Assembly: GCA_965219125.1 (NCBI GenBank)
Contig: CBDCMO010000002.1
Location: 1,364,001 to 1,428,000, forward strand
DNA from: JBBSOK01 sp965219125
Lineage (GTDB): Bacteria > Bacteroidota > Bacteroidia > Flavobacteriales > Flavobacteriaceae
Length of the DNA: 64,000 nucleotides
Direction of reading: 5' to 3'
Made by a program: the position numbers and the translations under genes. The stretch's first letter is position 1, and every line of letters begins with the position of its first letter. Of the stretch, positions 1 to 9,862 are shown in pieces. Under the pieces are notes generated by a model that was given only the letters and a program-made list of their open reading frames with translations, did no database searches and was not told the origin of the DNA.

Positions 1-1478
1 ATGAAATAATTGCAGCTGCAGCATCATTCTTTTTTGAGGCAATAGCTAACGGTTTTGTCACATCCCAAACTTCAGTAAAATCACTTGCATTTGAAATTTG
101 ATATTCGCCAATACCGCTTGTTGTTGCAGCCAAATCATACGTAAAAGCCAATTGTGTGCCAGTGCCACTTAGTTGTCGTAAAGCGTTTATTCGAATATAA
201 TCCAAAAGACCCAATGAAGACGGATTGCCGGAATTATTATAGGCCAAATTAACGGTAACAAGTTCAGATGAAGCCGGAACAACGTATGATTGCGCAATAC
301 CAGTAAAATAAATATGAGCTCCAAGTGCACCGAAAGTAACTGGATTAAGCACGCTGCCATTTAAAGTAACCGCCATAGAGGTTCCTGTTTCAGAAACAGC
401 CACCGCGCTCACTGTAACCGCCATATTTTGACCAGCAACTATATTTGGAAATGTAAATTCAAAACTTTGTTCGTTTTCTATATCAAAGCGGTCGCCGAAC
501 CAGCGTCTTCCTAATTTTCCTGGGTTAATCTCGTCCAGTTCGTGAAATTGTGTTTCATTAAATGTGGTGATTGTTGTTGTTGCATTTCCCGTTGGCTCAA
601 CCATTGGTTGCACGCGCAAACCTGGCGCTCCATCTGCGGTTACATAATAAAAACTTTCATCACTGTATGGGTTTAAGTTACTGTCATTTTCAGCAACATA
701 CCCTTTTGTGTTAGTGCCATAAAAAAGAACATAGTCGCCATCGTTAAAGTTGCCATCTTCTTCACCAATTACTTCTATTGAAGTTTGCGGCGGATCAAAA
801 TTATTGTTTTCAGCATTTAAAAGTGGCAAACTTTTTCCGCCATGTCCGTAAATCTTAATATTGCGTGGGTTTATTCCGTCGGTGTTCATTCCTAGACTAC
901 TCAAAAAATCTTTGGAAAGTTTTTGAATACCCGTTTGTTCAACCTTAAATTTATAAAAATTCCCCGAAGCGAATATTGAATTTGATAACGGAATACCTTG
1001 CGTATCTCTTCCAAAGGCTTGACGGTTATAGGTAATTGAACAAGAAACAATTTTTTTGAGAACACCATTTTCTGAAATAACGGGGGAAATTGAAAAAACC
1101 GTATATAAAATATCACGAGCGGCACTTGTCGCAATTGAATATGCTATTTTTTTTGGAACAAGTTTTTGATTGATTAGCTTTAACTCGTCTGGCGAGAGCG
1201 TTTCTAGAACAATATTTGAAACAACTAAAGACTTCCCATCACTAAATTGTGTATCCTGCCATTGTTCTTGATACAAAAGAGTTTCATTTGAAATTTGCAG
1301 GTTTATTGGAGAATAATCTGAAGTTTCTTTGGTAACCTTTTCAGTATTTATGGACTTCGAGGAGCGCTGACTTGTTTTATCAAAGTTAGGCCAAGCAATT
1401 TTAATGCTTCTATTTTGTCCAATCCCAACGGAAATGGGCAAAACTAAAAATATAAATAGGTAAAATATTCTCATCATA
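1..1478 (-). CDS. porU: Type IX secretion system sortase PorU, N-terminal part (cut by window edge)
   Basis: The reverse strand is open from an ATG at 1478 (or 1475) to the window edge, about 492 codons. It starts with a signal peptide (MMRIFYLFIFLVLPISVG) followed by a long beta-rich region. PorU is the C25 (gingipain-like) protease of the type IX secretion system: on the outer membrane it removes the C-terminal signal from cargo and attaches the cargo to the surface. The C25 catalytic domain normally lies further downstream and is outside the window, so the His/Cys pair cannot be checked. Divergent placement next to gldJ, as in other Flavobacteriia, is the main support for the name. The 213-bp gap to gldJ should hold both promoters. 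Confidence 0.8.
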
Positions 1479-1691
1479 AGTACTAACGCTCCAAATATAC
1501 ACTTAGTATGAAGTATATTTCAAGTTTTTGTACATATTAGCTATTGGATAATAATTTAAAAACTAATACGTTTGCATTGTTATTGGTAGGATTTCTCTGT
1601 TTAACCTAACAGATGGATTAATTCTAAAATAATATTGCTTTTTTATCGTTAATTACTATATTGCGAACCCAATTTTATCATACTTACCTCT

Positions 1692-3359
1692 ATGATTGTA
1701 AATAAAACAATAACATTACGTTTCTTTATTGCGGCTTTCACTGTCGTTTCCCTTGTTAGTTGTAACAAGTCCCGAAACTATAAAGATAGCTCACGCGCTA
1801 CCGGCTGGAAAATGAATTCAAAAGACGGCGGTTTTCAATATAATCCAAAAGCTAGAGAACAGGCAACAGGTCCAGGGCTCGTATTTGTTGAAGGTGGAAC
1901 TTTCACAATGGGTCGGGTACAAGATGATCCAATGCACGACTGGAACAATACACCTACACAGCAGCACGTTCAATCTTTTTACATGGACGAAACTGAAGTT
2001 ACCAATTTAATGTACCTAGAATACCTAGATTGGACTAAAAAGGTTTTCCCTCCGGATGATGAAAATTATAAATTAATTTATCAGGGTGTTGTGCCAGATA
2101 CACTTGTTTGGAGAAACCGATTAGGTTTTAACGAAACAATGACAAATAACTATTTGCGCAATCCTGCTTATTCAGAATATCCTGTGGTAGGAGTTAGCTG
2201 GGTTCAAGCGGTGGAATTTGCAAGTTGGAGAACGGATCGTGTAAATGAACTTGTTTTGGAACAAGAAGGCATGACAGTTAAAAATGCTCGTTTTGATGTT
2301 GAGGCTGGTGAAACTTTTAATACGGACACTTATCTTACCGCCCCTACCTTAACGTATGGTGGTAATGATTCAATAACGAGAGGTGGTAAAAAATCTGAAG
2401 CTTTAGCAAAGAGAAGCAAAGACAGCACAAATTTATATGTACAACTTAAAGATGGTATATTATTACCGGATTATAGATTGCCAACAGAAGTTGAATGGGA
2501 ATACGCAGCACTTGGTTTAGTTGGGCTAAGAGAATACAATGCTTATAGAGGAAAGAAAAAATATCCGTGGGAAGGAATGTACACGCGTTCTGGAAAAAGG
2601 CGCTCTAAAGGAGATCAACTTGCAAACTTTAAACAAGGTGACGGAGATTATGGTGGGATTGCAGGATGGAGTGATGATGGTGCAGATATTACTGCAGCGG
2701 TAAAAAGCTACAAACCAAACGATTATGGTCTTTATGATATGGCGGGTAATGTAGCAGAATGGGTTGCAGATGTTTACAGACCAATTGTAGATGATGAATT
2801 CAATGATTTTAACTATTATAGAGGTAACGTTTACACCAAAAATGCAATTGGCGAAGACGGCAAAGTAAAGATTATACAAAAAGATTCAATTGTTTACGAT
2901 ACATTAAGTAACGGAAAAATTGTTGCCAGAAATTTACCTGGAGAAATTCTACAAATTCCTGTTGACGAAAACGAAACATATCAAAGAACCCAATTTTCGG
3001 AAAGTGATGAACGTGATTTTAGAGATGGCGACCAAAGATCTAGCCGTTATTTTCAATCCTTTTCAGAAGCAGGTGAAGATGACACGAAGAGAATGTATAA
3101 TTCTCCGCAACCTAAGGTCTTTGCAGATAGCTTAGGAAATATTGATAAACAATACGATAAAAGTTCAAGCCGTACAACTTTAATTGATAATAAAGTGCGT
3201 GTTTTTAAAGGTGGATCTTGGAGAGACAGGGCATATTGGTTAGATCCGGCCCAACGTCGTTATTTCCCACAAGATATGGCAACAGACTATATTGGTTTTA
3301 GATGTGCAATGAGCCGAGTGGGTTCTAAATCACAAAAAGGAAAACGTCCCAGAAATTAA
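1692..3359 (+). CDS. gldJ: Gliding motility lipoprotein GldJ
   Basis: 555 residues with a lipoprotein signal ending in SLVSC (lipidated Cys24). The body is a formylglycine-generating-enzyme/sulfatase-modifying-factor fold: the N-terminal part has FVEGGTFTMG and MDETEVTN, the middle has LPTEVEWEYAA and DMAGNVAEW, and the C-terminal end has FKGGSWRDRAYW and GFRCAMS. GldJ is an outer-membrane lipoprotein needed for gliding and stable type IX secretion; the FGE fold is not thought to be catalytic there. Long insertions split the fold (about residues 190-260 and 390-500), as is usual for GldJ. porU lies divergently upstream and murF downstream, the common flavobacterial order. A hairpin terminator follows 22 bp after the stop. 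Confidence 0.93.
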   Translation: MIVNKTITLRFFIAAFTVVSLVSCNKSRNYKDSSRATGWKMNSKDGGFQYNPKAREQATGPGLVFVEGGTFTMGRVQDDPMHDWNNTPTQQHVQSFYMDETEVTNLMYLEYLDWTKKVFPPDDENYKLIYQGVVPDTLVWRNRLGFNETMTNNYLRNPAYSEYPVVGVSWVQAVEFASWRTDRVNELVLEQEGMTVKNARFDVEAGETFNTDTYLTAPTLTYGGNDSITRGGKKSEALAKRSKDSTNLYVQLKDGILLPDYRLPTEVEWEYAALGLVGLREYNAYRGKKKYPWEGMYTRSGKRRSKGDQLANFKQGDGDYGGIAGWSDDGADITAAVKSYKPNDYGLYDMAGNVAEWVADVYRPIVDDEFNDFNYYRGNVYTKNAIGEDGKVKIIQKDSIVYDTLSNGKIVARNLPGEILQIPVDENETYQRTQFSESDERDFRDGDQRSSRYFQSFSEAGEDDTKRMYNSPQPKVFADSLGNIDKQYDKSSSRTTLIDNKVRVFKGGSWRDRAYWLDPAQRRYFPQDMATDYIGFRCAMSRVGSKSQKGKRPRN

Positions 3360-3381
3360 ATTTTATACTTACAAATTTTAA

Positions 3382-3416
3382 AACCCTCTTAGCTATTTTT
3401 GCAAGAGGGTTTTTTA
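3382..3416 (+). terminator. Rho-independent terminator after gldJ
   Basis: AACCCTCTT (3382-3390) pairs with AAGAGGGTT (3403-3411) across a 12-nt loop and is followed by a T run. It separates gldJ from murF, which starts only 14 bp later. Confidence 0.85.
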
Positions 3417-3429
3417 ATACTATTATTTT

Positions 3430-4710
3430 ATGAAAGTTGAATTATTGCACAAAGTCTTTTTGGAAAGTACCGGAATATGCACAGATACCCGAAATATAAA
3501 AAGTGGAAGTATGTTTTTCTCTTTAAAGGGTGATGCCTTTAATGGCAACAAGTTTGCGGCTGAAGCAATAGATAAAGGGGCTTTTAAAGTTATTATTGAT
3601 GAAGAAGAATTCCAACTTTCAAACGGAAAAACAATTTTAGTCAGAAACTGTCTAACTGCATTACAACAGTTGGCAAACTATCATCGTAAGTATTTAAAAT
3701 TACCCATTATTGCTTTGACTGGAAGTAATGGTAAAACAACGACCAAAGAATTAATAAATGCGGTACTTTCTACAAAATACAAAACAGTTTCTACCAAAGG
3801 CAATCTCAATAATCATATTGGAGTACCACTTACGCTACTTTCTATGGACACTACAACAGAAATTGGAATTGTGGAAATGGGCGCCAATCACCACAAAGAA
3901 ATTGAACAGCTTTGTGAAATTACCCTACCCGATTATGGCTACATTACAAATTTTGGTAAAGCGCATTTGGAAGGATTCGGTAGTGTAGAAGGTGTGATAT
4001 CAGCAAAATCTGAAATGTATGAAAATCTCAGAAAATATAATAAAAAAGCCTTTATAAATGCCGAAGATGCCCTGCAAGTAAAGCAAAGTGCGAATTTGGA
4101 CATTATAACCTTCGGAAGTACAGATTCAAATTTGAAGATTAATTTAATTGATGCGTCTGAGAGATTACTTGTTTCGTACCAAGATTTAGGAATTCAAAGT
4201 AATTTGATGGGCGATTACAATTTCAATAATATAGCTGCTGCAATTGCAATTGGCTCATATTTTAAAGTTTCTAAAGAACAAATTAAAACAGCAATTGAAA
4301 ACTATTCTCCAACAAATAACCGCTCGCAACTTATTGAAAAAGGAAATAACAAGATATTAATGGATGCTTACAACGCAAATCCCACAAGTATGTTGGCAGC
4401 CATTCAAAATTTTAAACAAGCAAATGGATTTAATAAAATTCTTATTTTAGGCGATATGTTTGAGCTTGGTAAAGATGCCGAAAGTGAACATCAAAATATA
4501 ACAGATTTATTGGAACAAACTTTATTGGGAAAAATATATTTAGTTGGTGAAAATTTTTATAAAGCTAAAGTAGAAGCTTCGCACATACGTCAATTTAAAT
4601 CCTATTCAGATTTTTCCGATTTTTTGAAAGTTCACATTCCTGAAAATTCGTACATTTTGATAAAAGGTTCTCGCGGAATGGCTTTGGAAAGAGTTCTTGA
4701 AATTATTTAG
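3430..4710 (+). CDS. murF: UDP-N-acetylmuramoyl-tripeptide--D-alanyl-D-alanine ligase
   Basis: 426 residues. MurF adds D-Ala-D-Ala to UDP-MurNAc-tripeptide, the last cytoplasmic step of peptidoglycan precursor synthesis. Visible features are the N-terminal substrate domain with TDTRNIKSGSMFFSLKG, the Mur-ligase ATP loop ALTGSNGKTTTKE near residue 100, the central VEMGANHHKEI and ITNFGKAHLEGFGS motifs, and the C-terminal domain with DAYNANPTSM and LILGDMFELG. Length is slightly below proteobacterial MurF but normal for Bacteroidota. It starts just after the gldJ terminator, so its promoter must lie within or very close to gldJ's end, or readthrough feeds it. Confidence 0.95.
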   Translation: MKVELLHKVFLESTGICTDTRNIKSGSMFFSLKGDAFNGNKFAAEAIDKGAFKVIIDEEEFQLSNGKTILVRNCLTALQQLANYHRKYLKLPIIALTGSNGKTTTKELINAVLSTKYKTVSTKGNLNNHIGVPLTLLSMDTTTEIGIVEMGANHHKEIEQLCEITLPDYGYITNFGKAHLEGFGSVEGVISAKSEMYENLRKYNKKAFINAEDALQVKQSANLDIITFGSTDSNLKINLIDASERLLVSYQDLGIQSNLMGDYNFNNIAAAIAIGSYFKVSKEQIKTAIENYSPTNNRSQLIEKGNNKILMDAYNANPTSMLAAIQNFKQANGFNKILILGDMFELGKDAESEHQNITDLLEQTLLGKIYLVGENFYKAKVEASHIRQFKSYSDFSDFLKVHIPENSYILIKGSRGMALERVLEII

Positions 4711-4733
4711 AATCCTTAAAAGTGAGCCATATT

Positions 4734-4751
4734 GCCCCGAATTTTCGGGGC
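4734..4751. repeat. Short GC-rich hairpin between murF and the YitT gene
   Basis: GCCCCGAA and TTCGGGGC form an 8-bp perfect inverted repeat with almost no loop, between the convergent ends of murF (+) and the next gene (-). There is no T run on either side, so it is not a typical intrinsic terminator. The rest of the 4711-4860 gap shows nothing I can name. Confidence 0.5.
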
Positions 4752-4860
4752 AACCAATGAACTCCCTCGGTGTCGACGTAACACTCTAAACCAACTAAGT
4801 TCATAGCCCTTTTAATAATTTCAAAAATTACAAACAAAAGTTTTGATGTCTCTTATTTGT

Positions 4861-5847
4861 CTATTTGTCAAATTTTTTGATGGGTTTTTTCTTAATCATT
4901 CCACCTTTTGCATCTTTTACGGATGCCATAATAATAAATGCTTGGTTATCTATTTTATCAATTTCTGTTTTAAGCCTACTCATCTCCAATCTAGTAATTA
5001 CGGTGTAAACTACCAACGTTTCGCTTGCATTTCCCTCATTGTTCGTAAATCCTTTCTGTGCATGAAAAAGGGTACAACCTCTTCCCATTCCATCTATTAT
5101 TGCCAATCTAATTTCATCATTTTTGTCTGAAATAATTGTGACACCAATAAATTCTTCAATTCCATCAATTACAAAATCTATTGTTTTTGAGGCTGAAAAA
5201 TAAGTAAGAATTGCATAAAGAGCAATTTCTGTGGACAGAAAATAAGCAGCACACATAAAAATAGCAATATTAAAAATAAGAATAACATTACCAACGGTCA
5301 AGCTTGTTTTACGGCTTATAAAAATTGCAAAAACTTCTGTACCATCAATAATTGCACCACCACGAATTGCCAAACCAATGCCAAGACCTAAAAAAAGACC
5401 ACCAAAAGCTGCAATTAAAAGAGAGTCGCTGGTTACGTGCGGATATGGAATTACAGCAACAGCAACGGCGAGCAATACAATACCAATAATGCTTTTTACG
5501 GCAAAATCTTTTCCAATTGCAAAGTAGGCCAAAATTATAAACGGTAAATTGAATAATACAAGTGCGACAGCAAAGGGAAAATTGGTTAATTCATTAATCA
5601 TAAGCGAAATTCCCGTTACGCCACCATCCAAAAAACCACTGGGCATTAAAAAGCTTTTCAATCCAAAAGATGCTGCAATAACGCCAAGTAATAAATAGAA
5701 GATATCGATTGCCTCGTGTTTTAATTCTACCTCAAAATTTTTGATTTTTCGCTTAAATTCGGCCGGATTGCCCTTACCACTTGCAACAGTCTTTTTATAG
5801 CGGCGCCTAACAGCCTTTACAATTATGTTTTTATAAAATGGGTTCAA
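4861..5847 (-). CDS. YitT family membrane protein (DUF161 plus DUF2179)
   Basis: 328 residues. A basic cytoplasmic N-terminus (about residues 1-45) is followed by five to six hydrophobic segments (about 50-215) with the family pattern FLMPSGFLDGGVTGISLMI and GLAIRGGAIIDGTEVFAI. The C-terminal soluble domain of about 80 residues (VTIISDKNDEIRLAI, GMGRGCTLFHAQKGFT) matches DUF2179. The family is widespread in Firmicutes and Bacteroidota; no substrate is established. The gene is monocistronic, convergent with murF, and divergent from the tRNA. Confidence 0.85.
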   Translation of the reverse strand: MNPFYKNIIVKAVRRRYKKTVASGKGNPAEFKRKIKNFEVELKHEAIDIFYLLLGVIAASFGLKSFLMPSGFLDGGVTGISLMINELTNFPFAVALVLFNLPFIILAYFAIGKDFAVKSIIGIVLLAVAVAVIPYPHVTSDSLLIAAFGGLFLGLGIGLAIRGGAIIDGTEVFAIFISRKTSLTVGNVILIFNIAIFMCAAYFLSTEIALYAILTYFSASKTIDFVIDGIEEFIGVTIISDKNDEIRLAIIDGMGRGCTLFHAQKGFTNNEGNASETLVVYTVITRLEMSRLKTEIDKIDNQAFIIMASVKDAKGGMIKKKPIKKFDK

Positions 5848-5878
5848 AGAATAATAGTTTAATTAATTAGTAAATATA

Positions 5879-5909
5879 TTTGTGCAATTTAAAAAGTACC
5901 TTATATTTG
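5879..5909 (+). promoter_or_regulatory. Bacteroidota-type promoter of tRNA-Val
   Basis: TTTG at 5879-5882 and TATATTTG at 5902-5909 are separated by 19 nt, a near-perfect match to the -33/-7 consensus of Bacteroidota primary sigma (TTTG and TAnnTTTG). The tRNA begins 17 bp downstream. Confidence 0.75.
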
Positions 5910-5925
5910 CATCCGCTAACACGAA

Positions 5926-6000
5926 GGGCGATTAGCTCAGCTGGTTCAGAGCACCTCGTTTACACCGAGGGGGTCGGGGGTTCGAACCCCTCATCGCCCA
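5926..6000 (+). tRNA. tRNA-Val (anticodon TAC)
   Basis: 75-nt cloverleaf. The acceptor stem GGGCGAT pairs with ATCGCCC (5993-5999), discriminator A at 6000. The D arm is GCTC..GAGC. The anticodon stem is CCTCG/CGAGG with loop TTTACAC, giving anticodon TAC at 5961-5963 (valine). The T arm is GGGGG-TTCGAAC-CCCTC. CCA is not encoded; the genome reads ACCTT at this point. Confidence 0.97.
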
Positions 6001-6005
6001 CCTTC

Positions 6006-6036
6006 AAATCCCGAAAGCAATTTCGGGATTTTTTTA
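6006..6036 (+). terminator. Terminator after tRNA-Val
   Basis: AAATCCCGAAA (6006-6016) pairs with TTTCGGGATTT (6021-6031) around a 4-nt loop and continues into seven Ts. It lies between the tRNA and the convergent end of folC; read on the minus strand it lacks a T run, so it mainly serves the tRNA. Confidence 0.88.
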
Positions 6037-6048
6037 TGAAATATTTTT

Positions 6049-7266
6049 TCATAAAACCTCAGCTACAACAAACGTGCTGCCGCCAACAAATACCAAATCG
6101 TTATTACCTGCTTTCCTAACTGCATTTTTATATGCCATTTTAACGGATAGGTATAATTCACCTTTTAAATTGTAAGGCAAGACTCCTTCTGCCAATAAAC
6201 CTGTATCCAAACCTCGTGGAATATTAGGTTTGCAAAAATAATAGAGCGCATCTTTTGGAAATAGGGGTAAAACGGTAGACAGATCCTTGTCGCTTACAAA
6301 ACCTAAAACGATGTGTAGATTCTCAAATTTTTCCTCTTTAAGCTGACTCATTACAAACTCTAGTCCTTCCCTATTATGTGCCGTATCAACGATAACTTTG
6401 GGATGTTCACGAAGTATTTGCCAGCGTCCCATTAATCCCGTATTCTTAATTGTATTACCAATTCCATTTTTAATATTGATTTCAGAAATTTTCCAACCTT
6501 TTTCCTTTAACACCTTAATTGTTGCAGCAACGGTTTTTTTGTTGTGTTCCTGATAATTTCCTTTTAAATCGCTTTCGTATTCTTTCTGTTTAAAGTCATC
6601 CGCAAAACGTATTGGTGCATTATTTTTTGCGGCTAACATCATAAAAATATCTTTTATCTCTTCTTGTGTTTCGCCAATTACCACCGGGGTATTCGGTTCT
6701 ATAATACCAGCTTTTTCAATAGCAATATCTTTTAAGGTAGTTCCCAAAAACTTGGTGTGGTCCAAACCAATATTCGTAATTACAGAAACTTCTGGCGTAA
6801 TAATATTTGTACTGTCCAGCCTTCCACCCATTCCTACTTCGATTACAGCAATATCAACTTTTTGATTTTTAAAATAATCAAAAGCTAATCCAACCGTCAT
6901 TTCAAAAAAAGATAATTCATTTTCTTCAAAAAAAACTTTGTGGGTTGTAACAAATTTTGAAACTGATTGTTTGGAAATCATCTTCCCATTAATTTTAATT
7001 CGCTCTCTAAAATCCTTAAGATGCGGCGAGGTGTAAAGTCCAACTTTAAAGCCTGCTTCCTGCAATACTGAAGCCAACATATGGCTAGTTGATCCTTTTC
7101 CATTAGTGCCAGCAACGTGAACACTTTTAAAAGATTTTTGAGGTTCGCCAAGATATAAGGCAAGTTTGAGCGTATTATTTAAGTCTGCTTTATAGGCAGA
7201 TTTTCCTACTCTTTGGTACATTGGTAACTGGGCAAAAAGCCAGCTAATCGTTTCGTTATAGTTAAT
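6049..7266 (-). CDS. folC: Bifunctional folylpolyglutamate/dihydrofolate synthase, probable ATT start
   Basis: FolC joins dihydropteroate to glutamate and then extends folate polyglutamates. Motifs seen are VHVAGTNGKGSTSHML (ATP loop), GLYTSPHLKDFRERI, VIEVGMGGRLDSTN, ITNIGLDHTKFLG and VDTAHNREG. The first ATG is at 7221 (MYQRVGKSAY), but the frame stays open upstream and encodes INYNETISWLFAQLP directly before it, which is the conserved N-terminus of flavobacterial FolC. No ATG, GTG or TTG occurs between the in-frame stop and that segment. The best start is therefore ATT at 7264-7266, giving 405 residues and a 15-bp gap to the upstream gene's stop; the ATG start would give 390 residues and lack that helix. 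Confidence 0.9.
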   Translation of the reverse strand: MNYNETISWLFAQLPMYQRVGKSAYKADLNNTLKLALYLGEPQKSFKSVHVAGTNGKGSTSHMLASVLQEAGFKVGLYTSPHLKDFRERIKINGKMISKQSVSKFVTTHKVFFEENELSFFEMTVGLAFDYFKNQKVDIAVIEVGMGGRLDSTNIITPEVSVITNIGLDHTKFLGTTLKDIAIEKAGIIEPNTPVVIGETQEEIKDIFMMLAAKNNAPIRFADDFKQKEYESDLKGNYQEHNKKTVAATIKVLKEKGWKISEINIKNGIGNTIKNTGLMGRWQILREHPKVIVDTAHNREGLEFVMSQLKEEKFENLHIVLGFVSDKDLSTVLPLFPKDALYYFCKPNIPRGLDTGLLAEGVLPYNLKGELYLSVKMAYKNAVRKAGNNDLVFVGGSTFVVAEVL

Positions 7267-7281
7267 GGTTGTAGAATTTAA

Positions 7282-9777
7282 TTAGTTAACAATCAATTTT
7301 TTTGTGGCTGAATTTTTTCCTTTGTTTATTTTCAGAAAATAAATTCCACTCTTTATTTCGTTTAATTGAAGTTGAATTGAATTTGAATTGGCTTCCCAAT
7401 TATGTTTCAAAATTAATTTTCCTTCAATATTATATATTTCTATTTTCGTTTGCGAAGAATTTTTAACTTCAATATTCACAAATTCTGAAGCTGGATTTGG
7501 ATACATTTTTACTTCTAAACCAATCGAATTATTCTCCGTTGAAAGAATGTTTGTTGAAACATCCAATTTATAAATTGATCGTCCAAAAGTAGCTGCAAAA
7601 AGTTTTTGAGAATTTTCGTGTATGAATAAATCCGTTACCACAACGGGAGGCATCTCAAAATCCAACGGTTGCCAATTTAATCCCTCATCTGCACTTGCCA
7701 AAACGCCGGCATCAGTTGCTATATATAAGTTTCCGAAATTATCTTTAACCACGTCATTTAAAGGAATATCGGGCAAATTCCCTGAAATATCCAACCAATT
7801 TATACCGGCATCAAAACTTTTGTAAATATGCCCAGAATCTTCGCCATACCGATAACCGGAATAAGTTGCATAAACAGTATTAAGATTGGTTGGTGAAGCG
7901 TAAACCTTGGTAACCCATCTATTTGGTAGATTTTCAGATAACAATTCCCAATTTGTCCCACCATTTTGTGTAGCCCAAATGTTCCCATCATCGGTGCCCG
8001 CATAAATTAAATTTGAATTTAGCGCTGAGACATCTATACTTACAATGGTTCCAAAAACCAAATTGCCGTTGTAGGGACCGTTTGTCAAATCGGGCGAAAT
8101 AGCTGTCCAACTGCCCGCTCCGTTTGTAGTCTTGTAAACCCTGTTCGATCCGTAGTATAGTATTTGTGAATTGGAAGGATCAAAAAGTATGGGCGTATCC
8201 CAATTTTTAGGTTCTGATGAAGAAATCCCATTGGTAGCATTTGAAAATGATGAGCCATTGTTGGTAGATTTTCCTAAGTTGCCGTATTGCGACAGTGCAT
8301 AAATTATAGCACTATTTTGCGGGTCAATAAGGGGTTGAAAACCATCCCCACCGTAAATTGTATTCCAATTTGTTGCGCTTCCAGTTTGGGTTCTAACGGT
8401 GCTGTTGTCCTGCGCGCCGCCAATTATACTATTTTCATTTTGCTCATTGACAAATATTCTAGAAAATTGGGTAATTGGTAAATTTAAAACCTTAGTTGAA
8501 GTATTCCCGCCATTTGTACTTTTGTAAAAACCACCATCATTTCCCAGTAAAATTTCGCCAGCAACTGAATTATTAAATGCCAATGCGTGCTGATCTACAT
8601 GTACATTTGGAAATGCATCTTGCCAAGTAGTACCTCCATTAATAGATTTTTGTGGCGTAAAACCTATATAGTAAACTGTATTTTCATTTGTTGGATCTAT
8701 AAAAATTCCGCCAAACCAATAGTTAAATCCAACATTTGTTAATGCTGAAGAATTTATTTCAACCCAAGAATCGCCGCCATTTATAGTTTTATAAACGCCC
8801 TGCAAACCACCCGAAGCGTCGCAAAATTGGGCGTATAAAACATTCGGATTGCTTTTTGAAATGTCTATACTTATCCTGCCTTTTTGAGAAGGCGATGTTG
8901 GAAGGCCGTTGGTTAAAATCGTCCAATTGTTGCCGCCATCCGTAGATCTGTAAATATTTGAAAATGCGCCACCGTATTGGTTATAATCTGGCCTTCGAAT
9001 TCGTTCCCAACTTGTAGCATAAATAATATTACTATTTGTGGGATGAATTGCCATATCTGCGATTCCTGTTTGGTCGTTTATAAAAAGTACTTTCGTCCAA
9101 GAAGTTCCTCCATCAATAGTTTTATAAATGCCTCTATTTTCATCATTTCGGAATAAAGGTCCCATCGCGCCTGCAAAAACAATATTATTGTTATTTGGGT
9201 CAATCACTACTTTCGCAATGCTGCCAACATTTTCAAGTCCCTTACTTAACCAATTTTCACCTGCATCTTCACTTTTATAAATTCCATTTCCACTATATGT
9301 TAAAGAACCTCCGCCACCATTTGGCTCTCCCGTTCCTACCCAAACTAAATTGTTATCGATATTTGAAGTTTCAATATCGCCAATGGCAAGCGCGCTTTCA
9401 TTATCAAAAATTGGAAACCAATCTGCACCTGCATTTATAGATTTAAAAATGCCTCCCGAAGCTGCGCCAACGTAATATGTTTGTGGCTGATTGCTCGGAA
9501 TGTGAATGTCTGTAATGCGCCCGCCAATATTAAATGGAGCGGCAAATTGCCAGGGCTCATTTTGAGAAATGGAGCGGTTTATATTTTTTTTCCATTGAAT
9601 TGCTTCTTTAAAAGCTTTATCATTTATGGTTCCAGTTGGATAGGCACGCTTCATAAACATATAATCGCCCGGAATGGTTTCCAAGAAAGTTGCTGCTTCA
9701 TTGTGTTTTGTTGAATTGCTACAGCTGAATAGCAGTAAGATAATTGCTGAGGAAAAAAGAATGCGAAACATGTTCAA
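7282..9777 (-). CDS. Secreted BNR/sortilin-like beta-propeller protein with type IX sorting domain
   Basis: 831 residues. The body consists of many Asp-box-like blades (GIFKSINAGADW, GIYKSEDAGENW, GIYKTIDGGTSW, NIYRSTDGGNNW, GVYKTINGGDSW, HIYKSFDAGINW), as in sortilin/Vps10-type exo-alpha-sialidase-like propellers. The last 75 residues are a type A sorting domain (MYPNPASEFVNIEV, IYNIEGKLI, LNEIKSGIYFLKINKG, TKKLIVN), so the type IX system should export it. The N-terminus reads ILLLFSCSNS, which also resembles a lipobox (Cys19). Function is unknown; surface adhesion or glycan binding is plausible. It is probably cotranscribed with folC, 15 bp downstream. Confidence 0.85.
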   Translation of the reverse strand: MNMFRILFSSAIILLLFSCSNSTKHNEAATFLETIPGDYMFMKRAYPTGTINDKAFKEAIQWKKNINRSISQNEPWQFAAPFNIGGRITDIHIPSNQPQTYYVGAASGGIFKSINAGADWFPIFDNESALAIGDIETSNIDNNLVWVGTGEPNGGGGSLTYSGNGIYKSEDAGENWLSKGLENVGSIAKVVIDPNNNNIVFAGAMGPLFRNDENRGIYKTIDGGTSWTKVLFINDQTGIADMAIHPTNSNIIYATSWERIRRPDYNQYGGAFSNIYRSTDGGNNWTILTNGLPTSPSQKGRISIDISKSNPNVLYAQFCDASGGLQGVYKTINGGDSWVEINSSALTNVGFNYWFGGIFIDPTNENTVYYIGFTPQKSINGGTTWQDAFPNVHVDQHALAFNNSVAGEILLGNDGGFYKSTNGGNTSTKVLNLPITQFSRIFVNEQNENSIIGGAQDNSTVRTQTGSATNWNTIYGGDGFQPLIDPQNSAIIYALSQYGNLGKSTNNGSSFSNATNGISSSEPKNWDTPILFDPSNSQILYYGSNRVYKTTNGAGSWTAISPDLTNGPYNGNLVFGTIVSIDVSALNSNLIYAGTDDGNIWATQNGGTNWELLSENLPNRWVTKVYASPTNLNTVYATYSGYRYGEDSGHIYKSFDAGINWLDISGNLPDIPLNDVVKDNFGNLYIATDAGVLASADEGLNWQPLDFEMPPVVVTDLFIHENSQKLFAATFGRSIYKLDVSTNILSTENNSIGLEVKMYPNPASEFVNIEVKNSSQTKIEIYNIEGKLILKHNWEANSNSIQLQLNEIKSGIYFLKINKGKNSATKKLIVN

Positions 9778-9862
9778 AAGTTATTTAGCCATAAATATAG
9801 GTATAAATGTAACCAACTTTTGAATTTGCTATTTTGAAGTAAAGTAGGAAAAAATAATCGAA

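Noticed and set aside
4734..4751. Terminator for murF
   Set aside because: Stem is strong but has almost no loop and no T run on either strand.
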